Source: Rikenellaceae bacterium (GTDB lineage Bacteria > Bacteroidota > Bacteroidia > Bacteroidales > Rikenellaceae). Taken from it: a stretch of 64,000 nt of DNA. The stretch covers positions 1-64,000 of the forward strand of contig SUZO01000007.1 of NCBI GenBank assembly GCA_015059805.1, given 5' to 3'. Made by a program: the position numbers and the translations under genes. Under the pieces are notes generated by a model. That model made no database searches and was not told where the DNA came from. It worked only from the letters and a program-made list of their open reading frames with translations. Positions 39,384 through 47,765 of the stretch are shown one piece after another. Each line of letters opens with the position of its first letter. Positions within the stretch are counted from its first letter, which is position 1.

Positions 39384-41693
39384 ATGAAAAAATTTCTCGC
39401 CTTTCTGCTTACACTGTTTATCTGCTTGACAGCTACAGCTCAAGTAGAGAACTCTATTATTTTGGATAGTAAATCGTTCCGTGCTGTACAAAAAGATGCA
39501 CTTACGGGCGTGAATATTGACCCAATCGGTGTAGACCATTCTCGCCAGGCGTGTGCGCGTGTGAAGATTAAGTTTGACCGAATGAACAAGGCGCAGATTG
39601 ATGCTCTTGAGGTTAAGATGCGCTCAAATACTGACCTTACAAAGCAGAAGGTAGCGGACTACTACGACAATGTGCTAATTCTTGAGATGACCGCCAAGCC
39701 TAATACCCGCTTCTATTTTGTCAGTCCAGAGTTTGGCGAGAGTAATGAGGTTACGCTCAACCTTGAGGCAAATCGTGAATATGAGATGCTTGCGAGCCTT
39801 AATCAGACATACAGCATTATTGTGGATAGCAATGTCGCGGGAGCAGATGTTTATCTTGACGGCATTTTTAAGGGTCAGACCGACTCTGCAATGCGTTTGA
39901 CAGTAAGAGAGGTGCTTATTGGTGCGCATACACTAAAACTTACTTACGGAGCAGTTAGCCACGAACAGAAGATAGAGGTCAATGGAGGTAGTATATCTTT
40001 TCGTCAGAATGTAGACACAGCGGCAAATGAGCCACAATTTGTTGTCTTTGCCGTTGAGCCAGCCACTGCCGTAGTTATTATCAACAATCAGCACTATACT
40101 CTTACAGAGGGAGCGATGCGAGTAGTTCTTGATAGTGGCACATACAACTACACTGTAACAGCGGCGGGATATCATCCTCAGAGTGGCACATTTACAGTTT
40201 CGGGAGCAAAGGTAGAGAAGCGTATTGCTCTCAAGGCAGATATTGCAAATGTTACACTTACTGCACCAGATAGTGCCGAGATTTGGATAAATGGCGAGAA
40301 GAGGGGAGTGGGAAGTTGGAGTGGTAATCTGACTTCGGGAACATATATCTTTGAGGCTCGTAAAGCGGGGCATAGAACAACTACGCTATCAAAGCATATT
40401 ACCTCGGCGCAACCACAGCAGAGCTATGCTCTTACAGCGCCAACGCCAATAGTAGGCTCTGTAATGGTGGATGGAACGCCTCTTATGGCAGAAGTTGCTA
40501 TAGATGGCAAGAGTGTAGGTACAACGCCACTCAAAATTAGTAACATACTTATTGGAAATCACAAGGTTACTGTCTCAAAGAGTGGATATGCTCCATACTC
40601 GCAGAGTATAACAGTTACCGAGGGTAAAACGGCGACTGTCAGCGTCTCCCTTACAGAGCATAAAGCTCAAGATGACTACAAAATCGGCGATATAGTGACC
40701 GTAAACGGAGTTCAGGGCATTGTATTCCAGACCGCTCCACAAGTAAAAATCGTCTCTGTTGTAGAGGGGGTAGCAAAGTGGAGCACACAAAAACAATCCT
40801 GCCACGCGACAGATTGGTCAGATGCATCGTATAATATGGCTAGAATTATGGCTATGCCAAATTGGGCAACAGACTATCCAGCAGTCAGGTGGTGTACTGG
40901 CTTAGGCGAGGGTTGGTATCTGCCAACAATTAGAGAGTTGAGAGTGATTTATGAGAATAAGAAGCAGATAAATCTGGTGTTGAGCCTAAATGGGATGGCT
41001 ACATTGGGCTCAAAAAATAAAGAGGATGCATATATTCTCTCCTCCTCAGAATATAGTGCCAACTACACATATAACCTCAATTTTAAGTATGGTTCTGTTA
41101 ATTGTTGGCAAGGAAAGGATACTGAGAAGAGTGTGCGTGCTGTATATGCTTTTGAGAAAAATAGTATCACAAAGAGTAGAACATCTGCTCCATATAAGGT
41201 AGGCGACTACTACAACGACGGAGTAAAGGAGGGAGTGGTCTTTGAGGTGGATTCAGACGGCTATCACGGCAAGATTGTAAGTATGACACAATCGTCAAAA
41301 GGTTTGGTTTGGGGTTATGAAAACAAAATTTTAATAAAGGCAAAGCACGAAACAGAGGGCTTACATAATTTAGCAAAAGTCTCTCGTAGAAAAGATTGGA
41401 GAAAAAACTATCCAGCCTTTGCGTGGTGCGTTGATTTGGGCGTAGGTTGGTATCTACCGGCAATAGGCGAATTGCAGAGGTTATTTGCTGCCTATGATAC
41501 TGTAAATAAAACAGTTGTTGCATACGGCGGAGAGTGGCTCTATAAGGATGAAGAGTATTGGTCTTCAACCGAATGTCCTAAAAAGATTGGTTTTTATTCC
41601 GAAGCAAACGCCTACCACAAAGAAAAGGGCGTGATATACATTACAGGAATCAAAACTGGTAACTTTACAGTTCGTGCAGTGGCTTCATTCTAA
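39384..41693 (+). CDS. PEGA-domain secreted protein with two C-terminal DUF1566/Lcl_C-like modules
   Basis: Signal peptide MKKFLAFLLTLFICLTATAQ; PEGA-like GSVMVDGTPLMAEVAIDGKSVGTTPLKISNILIGNHKVTVSKSGY; repeated WCxxLGxGWYLP modules. Start trimmed from 39210. Confidence 0.75.
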   Translation: MKKFLAFLLTLFICLTATAQVENSIILDSKSFRAVQKDALTGVNIDPIGVDHSRQACARVKIKFDRMNKAQIDALEVKMRSNTDLTKQKVADYYDNVLILEMTAKPNTRFYFVSPEFGESNEVTLNLEANREYEMLASLNQTYSIIVDSNVAGADVYLDGIFKGQTDSAMRLTVREVLIGAHTLKLTYGAVSHEQKIEVNGGSISFRQNVDTAANEPQFVVFAVEPATAVVIINNQHYTLTEGAMRVVLDSGTYNYTVTAAGYHPQSGTFTVSGAKVEKRIALKADIANVTLTAPDSAEIWINGEKRGVGSWSGNLTSGTYIFEARKAGHRTTTLSKHITSAQPQQSYALTAPTPIVGSVMVDGTPLMAEVAIDGKSVGTTPLKISNILIGNHKVTVSKSGYAPYSQSITVTEGKTATVSVSLTEHKAQDDYKIGDIVTVNGVQGIVFQTAPQVKIVSVVEGVAKWSTQKQSCHATDWSDASYNMARIMAMPNWATDYPAVRWCTGLGEGWYLPTIRELRVIYENKKQINLVLSLNGMATLGSKNKEDAYILSSSEYSANYTYNLNFKYGSVNCWQGKDTEKSVRAVYAFEKNSITKSRTSAPYKVGDYYNDGVKEGVVFEVDSDGYHGKIVSMTQSSKGLVWGYENKILIKAKHETEGLHNLAKVSRRKDWRKNYPAFAWCVDLGVGWYLPAIGELQRLFAAYDTVNKTVVAYGGEWLYKDEEYWSSTECPKKIGFYSEANAYHKEKGVIYITGIKTGNFTVRAVASF

Positions 41694-41712
41694 AACTGAT
41701 AACATGCTGATT

Positions 41713-44640
41713 ATGAAAAAGATATTTACAATACTCCTATCACTACTGATTTGTGCAACAGCTACGGCACAGGTAGAAAATTCTATTGTTATTGACATTG
41801 CGTCACTGCGTGCGGTGCAACAAGATGCCCTTACGGGCGTGAATATAGACCCTATAGGACTTGACCACTCTCGTCAGGCGTGTGCGCGTGTGAAGATTAA
41901 GTTTGACCGTATGAACCGTCAGCAGATTGAGGCTCTTGAGGTTAAGATGCGCTCAAATACTGACCATACAAAGCAGAAGGTGGCGGACTACTACGACAAT
42001 GTGCTTATCCTTGAGATGACGGCGAAGCCTAACACCCGATTCTACTTCTTTAGTCCAGAGTTTGGCGAGAGCAACGAGGTTACGCTTAACCTTGAGGGTA
42101 ATCGTGAATATGAGCTTGAAGCAGCACTAAATCAGACATTTAGCATTATTGTAAATACCAATGTGGCTAATGCCGACATATACATTGACGACCTATATAA
42201 GGGTCAGACGGGTGCTACAAACAGCCTTACGGTCAAGGATGTGCTGATTGGAGCGCATACGCTGAAGGTTAAGTATGGCAAGATGGAGTACAGCCAAGCT
42301 ATTGAGGTCAATAGTGGAAGTATCGCCTTCCGTCAGAATGTAGACACGCAAGCCTCAAAGCCGCAATTTGTGGTCTTTGCTGTAGAGCCAACAAATGCGG
42401 TTGTGACTATCAATGGAACGCTATACACGCTTCAGGATGGCGCAATGCAGATTGTGCTTGAGAATGGAACATACAACTATACGGTCTCTGCATCAGGATA
42501 TCACTCGCAGAGTGGTAGTTTTACCGTTGCGGGCAGTAAGGTAGAGCGAATTATCACCCTTACAGCCGATGTGGCTACAGTAACAATTACAGCCCCAGAG
42601 AGTGCCGAGATTTGGGTAAACAACATTATGAAGGGTAGTGGTAGCTGGACTGGAACGCTTACAGCGGGAACATACATCTTTGAGGCTCGCAAGGCGGGGT
42701 ATCGTACCACATCAATAACAAGGCAGATATCCTCAAAAGAGCAAAATCAGAAGTATACACTGCCTGCTCCAACGCCTATATATGGCTCGCTGCTTGTCTC
42801 TGGTACACCAATTATGGCAGATGTGACTCTTGACGGCAATGCCGTAGGGCGTATACCGCTTGAGATGGGTAATATTCTTATTGGTAACCATACGCTTGTG
42901 GTATCAAAGTCTGGGTATAACTCTCAGACACAGACTATAACTGTTACAGAGGGTAAGACTACGACAGTCAATATTTCGCTTACAAAGCAATCTTCTCCAG
43001 TATCTTCTACTCCAAGCGGGCAAATAACCTCTGGCAAGGGCGTATACAAGGTCGGCGACTACTACAATGACGGTGTAAAGGAGGGTGTTGTCTTTGAGGT
43101 AAGCGCAGATGGCAGAAGCGGTAAGATTTTGAGTCTACAACAAGCTCCTGGAAAGGTTGTCTGGGCAGCAGACAAGGCTGAGCAGAAGCGACTGATTGGA
43201 ACGAAGCATACTGACGATGGACAGAAGAATACAAACATTGTCAAATCTATATCAGGCTGGCAGACAAAATATCCATCTTTTAATTGGTGCGCAAGTTTAG
43301 GTAACGACTGGTATCTACCTGCACAAGAAGAGGTTAAGAAATTTGTTCTTGATGAGTCTGTGCGCAATGCTATCAATCCTACTCTTGAGGCAAAGGGTGG
43401 CGTGAAGATAGTAAATAGAGGAGATTTGGGTTGGTACTGGACATCAACAGAGACGGATAGATTCTATGACGGCAGCTATGGAGCTGTTCATATTCGCACA
43501 TCAGACGGCTATGTAGGAACATACTACAAGCACGGAGCAATTTATGTCCGCGCTGTAGCTAAATTTGGTAGCGGTAGTTCTTCATACACCCCTGCGCCTG
43601 TATCAACTCCAACAGTAAGTGGCAATTTTAAGATTGGTGATGTTTACGATGATGGTATAAATAGGGGTGTAATCTTTGAGATTAGCGGCAATACAGCCAA
43701 GATAGTAAGCCTCAAAAAGAGCACTAATATGGTAGTGTGGGCTGTCGGCAGTGAGGCAAAGCGTAATATCGGTGCTACAAACACCTATGACGGCGAGAAG
43801 AACTTTAAGCTCGTTAAGCAGATACCTGAATGGCGTGCAAAATACCCTGCATTTAAGTGGTGCGCAGACTTGGGTAGTAGTTGGTATCTGCCAGCAAAGG
43901 GCGAGTTGGAGACTATTCAGCGAAATAAGGCTCTAATTGAGCCACGCTTAACTGACAAATTAAGTGACAACTTCTACTTCTCGTCCACTGAGAGCTACAC
44001 AGAAGAGGGTGGTATGAAGTGTGTCTATGATGTCGGTATGAAGAGTGGTGGCAACCTCAAAAGCCGAAAGAGTTATCACAGCTATGCTATTGCTGTAGCG
44101 AAAGTTACGCTCTCTAATTCAGGTAGTAGTTCAAGTAACTATATGCAGTCGTCAAACAAGGTCTATCGTGTGGGTGATATCTACGAAGAGAGTGGCAAGC
44201 GTGGTGTAGTCTTTGAGGTTGATGCTTCGGGAAAACACGGCAAGATTATTAGTGTAACTTGCTCGCCATCGCTGATGTGGGCTTCTGGTGCCGAGCAGAC
44301 TAAATTTATCGGCGCGACAGACCAGTATGACGGTCAGAAGAATATGGATGTTGTCAAGCGCATAAGTGGTTGGCAGAGTAAGTATCCAGTATTTTATTGG
44401 TGTGCAAACTTAGGCGATGGCTGGTATCTTCCTGCAAAGGAGGAGTGGACAAAGATCTACAGACTCCGCAGTAGCCTTGAGTCAAAATTGTCGCGTAAAT
44501 TAGATGCATACTTCTGGACATCAACAGAGAATAATGAGGTCTATAAAGGTCAATACTGCGCGTGGAATATATCAACGGGTGACCACTCAACATACTGCAA
44601 GGATAGAACGAACATTGTCTTTGCTGTTGCAAAATTCTAA
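41713..44640 (+). CDS. PEGA-domain secreted protein with three C-terminal DUF1566/Lcl_C-like modules (paralogue of the preceding gene)
   Basis: N-terminal region closely similar to the 39384-41693 product; three modules of (V/I)GD.Y.(D/E)...(R/E)GVVFE ... WCA.LG..WYLPA. Confidence 0.75.
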   Translation: MKKIFTILLSLLICATATAQVENSIVIDIASLRAVQQDALTGVNIDPIGLDHSRQACARVKIKFDRMNRQQIEALEVKMRSNTDHTKQKVADYYDNVLILEMTAKPNTRFYFFSPEFGESNEVTLNLEGNREYELEAALNQTFSIIVNTNVANADIYIDDLYKGQTGATNSLTVKDVLIGAHTLKVKYGKMEYSQAIEVNSGSIAFRQNVDTQASKPQFVVFAVEPTNAVVTINGTLYTLQDGAMQIVLENGTYNYTVSASGYHSQSGSFTVAGSKVERIITLTADVATVTITAPESAEIWVNNIMKGSGSWTGTLTAGTYIFEARKAGYRTTSITRQISSKEQNQKYTLPAPTPIYGSLLVSGTPIMADVTLDGNAVGRIPLEMGNILIGNHTLVVSKSGYNSQTQTITVTEGKTTTVNISLTKQSSPVSSTPSGQITSGKGVYKVGDYYNDGVKEGVVFEVSADGRSGKILSLQQAPGKVVWAADKAEQKRLIGTKHTDDGQKNTNIVKSISGWQTKYPSFNWCASLGNDWYLPAQEEVKKFVLDESVRNAINPTLEAKGGVKIVNRGDLGWYWTSTETDRFYDGSYGAVHIRTSDGYVGTYYKHGAIYVRAVAKFGSGSSSYTPAPVSTPTVSGNFKIGDVYDDGINRGVIFEISGNTAKIVSLKKSTNMVVWAVGSEAKRNIGATNTYDGEKNFKLVKQIPEWRAKYPAFKWCADLGSSWYLPAKGELETIQRNKALIEPRLTDKLSDNFYFSSTESYTEEGGMKCVYDVGMKSGGNLKSRKSYHSYAIAVAKVTLSNSGSSSSNYMQSSNKVYRVGDIYEESGKRGVVFEVDASGKHGKIISVTCSPSLMWASGAEQTKFIGATDQYDGQKNMDVVKRISGWQSKYPVFYWCANLGDGWYLPAKEEWTKIYRLRSSLESKLSRKLDAYFWTSTENNEVYKGQYCAWNISTGDHSTYCKDRTNIVFAVAKF

Positions 44641-44646
44641 TTAGCT

Positions 44647-45855
44647 ATGAAACGTATTATCAATAATCTCGGCTTCTGGATACTTGTGGCAATGGTTGCG
44701 GGTATCGTTGTAGGCATTGCTATGGGTGAGGGAGCGGCTGTTTTTGCTCCGCTTGGAACGCTCTTTATTCAGCTTATCAAGATGCTTGTAGTACCTCTTG
44801 TAGCGGTGTCTATCATCTCTGGTGCAGCGACACTCGGAGGTAGCCGCTCGGCAGGTAAGATTGGAGTGGTGAGTATCGGCTATATACTCCTTACAACTGT
44901 TATCTCAATAGTAATTGCAATAGTTGCTGGTCTTGTTTTTCAGCCAGGGTCAGGACTTAGCGCGGAGAGTGTTGGACTTATTAACGCAGCAGCAACGGCA
45001 TCTGAGCAAACAGCATCAACTCCAGGATTTTGGGATACTGTTATAGGTATGATTCCAGCCAATCCAATTAAGGCATTTGCTGAGGGTAACATACTGCAAA
45101 TCATTGTCTTTGGACTCTTCCTCGGCTTTGGTATTGCGGCGCTGAGTGATGATAAGCGTGGTAAGGTAAATGCGGGTTTGAACTACATCCTTGAGGCGCT
45201 AATTTGGTGCATTGGCAAGGTTATGCTTGTAGCTCCAATAGGTGTATTTGGACTTATGGCAGAGGCTACGGGTACTTTTGGCTTTGATATACTTCTCAAG
45301 GTGGCAAATCTGCTGTGGGTAGACCTTCTGGCGGTGCTTGTGATGGGGCTTGCAGTCTATCCGCTCACGATAATGCTGCTATCAAGAGTTGGTGTGGTGG
45401 AGTTTTTCAAGGCTATGGTGCGACCACAGATTATCGCCTTCTCAACGGCTTCATCTATGGCTACACTGCCAGTGACTATGTCTGCATGTGACAGTTTGGG
45501 CATTAGCAAGCAGACATCGGGCTTTGTTATACCACTTGGTGCAACGATAAATATGACTGGCAATGCTATCTACTATACCCTTGTAGCGATATTCTTTGCA
45601 CAGTTCTACGGTATAGAGCTTACCATGGCTCAGTATGTTGCAATTACAGTTACGGCATCGCTTGGCTCAATAGGTCAGGCGGGCGTTCCAGGACCAACGC
45701 TGATGGTTGTGGCTGTGCTTGTAAGTGCTGGCATACCTATTGAGGGTCTGCCGCTGCTCTATGCATTAGATAGGGTGTTTGATATGATTCGCACAGTGCT
45801 AAATATTACTGGTGATGCCGCATGTGCAGCTGTGACAGATAGATTTGCGGAGTAG
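44647..45855 (+). CDS. Dicarboxylate/amino acid:cation symporter (DAACS family)
   Basis: IQLIKMLVVPLVAVSIISG, STASSMATLPVTM and GATINMTGNAIYY motifs. Confidence 0.92.
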   Translation: MKRIINNLGFWILVAMVAGIVVGIAMGEGAAVFAPLGTLFIQLIKMLVVPLVAVSIISGAATLGGSRSAGKIGVVSIGYILLTTVISIVIAIVAGLVFQPGSGLSAESVGLINAAATASEQTASTPGFWDTVIGMIPANPIKAFAEGNILQIIVFGLFLGFGIAALSDDKRGKVNAGLNYILEALIWCIGKVMLVAPIGVFGLMAEATGTFGFDILLKVANLLWVDLLAVLVMGLAVYPLTIMLLSRVGVVEFFKAMVRPQIIAFSTASSMATLPVTMSACDSLGISKQTSGFVIPLGATINMTGNAIYYTLVAIFFAQFYGIELTMAQYVAITVTASLGSIGQAGVPGPTLMVVAVLVSAGIPIEGLPLLYALDRVFDMIRTVLNITGDAACAAVTDRFAE

Positions 45856-46266
45856 ATGGATAGTTTAATAGAGATACTGCATAGCTCAGCCTGCTCGTGC
45901 GTTGTCCGTAATAAGGGTAGAGTTGAGAGGTATTACAATCGTGGTGTGAAGGATTTATATACGCTTTACACTGCAGATTCTCAATTACTTAGTGGAGCGG
46001 ATGTAGCGGATAAGGTTGTTGGCAGGGCAGCAGCTGCGATAATGATTTTGGGCGGTGTGAGAAGGGTATACGCCGACACTATTAGCCAGTTGGCTTTAGA
46101 GCTTTTTGCGCAGAACAATGTAGAGATAAGCTACAATCAGGTCGTGCCATATATTATCAATCGCGCCAAGACGGACCTCTGTCCCTTAGAGCGAGCAACT
46201 AAGGATTTAGAGTCGTTAGAGGATATTTTTGCAGCTATAGAGGCTTTTGTTAGCTCGTTGGCGTAG
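45856..46266 (+). CDS. DUF1893-domain protein
   Basis: SCVVRNKGRVERYYNRGVKDLYTLY and DKVVGRAAAAIMILGGVRRVYADTIS pattern. Confidence 0.75.
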   Translation: MDSLIEILHSSACSCVVRNKGRVERYYNRGVKDLYTLYTADSQLLSGADVADKVVGRAAAAIMILGGVRRVYADTISQLALELFAQNNVEISYNQVVPYIINRAKTDLCPLERATKDLESLEDIFAAIEAFVSSLA

Positions 46267-46296
46267 TGTTTGCAACATATCAGCGAAAAAACTGAT

Positions 46297-46905
46297 ATGA
46301 GACAACCATTTCTTGAGGCTTTAGAGCATCGTCGTACCTACTACAGCATAAGCGCAGCCATGACAGCGACCGAGCAGGATATCCTCCATGTGGTGGATAG
46401 GATTCTGCTAACAACACCATCAGCGTATAACAGCCAATCAACACGTATAGTACTACTCTTTGGGCTGCACCACCTATCCCTGTGGGGTATTGTCAAGCAG
46501 GTGCTCTCTGAACGAATATCTGCAGAGGCATTTGTCGCTACGCGCAACAAGATTGACAACTGCTTTGCATCGGGATGTGGTACGATACTCTTCTATGAGG
46601 ATAACAGCGTGGTGGAGAGGATGAAGCGGGAGATAACACCCTATGCAGATAAGTTTGACATCTACTCTGAACACACTTCAGCCATGCACCAGTTTGCCGT
46701 TTGGGTAGCACTTGAGCAGATGGGTTTTGGAGCGAGCCTACAGCACTACAATCCACTTATAGACAGCGCAGTAGCTGAGCAGTGGGGTATTGATAGTAGC
46801 TGGCGACTGATGGCTCAGATGCCATTTGGAACGCCAATATCTATACCAGCAGCCAAGGAGCAACATCTACCTTTGACAGAGCGAAGGTTGCTATTCTCAG
46901 AGTGA
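46297..46905 (+). CDS. Nitroreductase family protein
   Basis: RRTYYSISA, PSAYNSQSTRIVLLFG and WVALEQMGFGASLQHYNP motifs; ATG at 46297 preferred over TTG at 46270. Confidence 0.85.
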   Translation: MRQPFLEALEHRRTYYSISAAMTATEQDILHVVDRILLTTPSAYNSQSTRIVLLFGLHHLSLWGIVKQVLSERISAEAFVATRNKIDNCFASGCGTILFYEDNSVVERMKREITPYADKFDIYSEHTSAMHQFAVWVALEQMGFGASLQHYNPLIDSAVAEQWGIDSSWRLMAQMPFGTPISIPAAKEQHLPLTERRLLFSE

Positions 46906-47020
46906 TAAAGTGACGGTAAAAACTATCTGAGTGGCTACATTGCAGAGATAAATATCATCCGTTTTGTTGGATGATACAATAAATTGTTGTACCTTTACAT
47001 CAATTTAGGAGAATGTAGCT

Positions 47021-47764
47021 ATGAGAAAAGTGATTTTTGCACTGTTAGCAATTATTGCCTATGGGGCAGTTGCACAGAATAGAATAGTTGAGCGCCCAGA
47101 CTCGCTCACAACAGTGGTCCGTAACGCCTCAGTGCCTAAGACTGAGTGGCTATCACCATTTAGCAAGGTGGTTGTTGATGGTCCGATAAATATCACATTC
47201 AAGCATGTTGAGACTGACGAGGGGCTGAAGATTGTCTATGATACCAAGGGTAATCTCTCGTCACGCTTCCGTGCTGGGGTGGATAAGAATGGTGTGCTGC
47301 AGATTATTGAGCGCGTAGATAGCAAGCAGGTGGTTGTCCCTACAGAGGTAACGGTATGGTACAAGAATCTTGACAATATATCAATCTCTCGTGCTACAGC
47401 CCTCTTTGAGAGCTGTGTAGAACAGAAGATTTTAGACATCTATATCAAGGCGGGCGCGAATGTCACGATGGACATAAAGGCGTTAGATGCCCTTGTGGAG
47501 TGTACTGGCAAGAGCCGACTTAAGATTGGTGGCGCAGCGCGTTACTTCAAGCTAGATATTTCAACAGCCAAGATGGAGGGTATTGCTCTGCAGACTGTTG
47601 CGGCAGATATAGATGCTTCGCATGAGGCAGAGGTGCGTGTAGCTGTAAGCGAGCGATTGGAGGCTGTGACAAGTACTGCGGCAAAACTATACTACAAGGG
47701 CAGACCAACCATTATCAGGAATAAAAACTCGCTCTTTGGTGGCGAGATATTGGCTGTAGAGTAG
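47021..47764 (+). CDS. DUF2807 (GIN/head domain) secreted protein
   Basis: Signal peptide; SPFSKVVVDGPINITFKH and repetitive beta-strand composition. Confidence 0.75.
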   Translation: MRKVIFALLAIIAYGAVAQNRIVERPDSLTTVVRNASVPKTEWLSPFSKVVVDGPINITFKHVETDEGLKIVYDTKGNLSSRFRAGVDKNGVLQIIERVDSKQVVVPTEVTVWYKNLDNISISRATALFESCVEQKILDIYIKAGANVTMDIKALDALVECTGKSRLKIGGAARYFKLDISTAKMEGIALQTVAADIDASHEAEVRVAVSERLEAVTSTAAKLYYKGRPTIIRNKNSLFGGEILAVE

Positions 47765-47765
47765 T

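Noticed and set aside
39384-44640. Diversity-generating retroelement acting on the WYLP modules
   Set aside because: No reverse transcriptase, template repeat or Avd-like ORF is present in the window.
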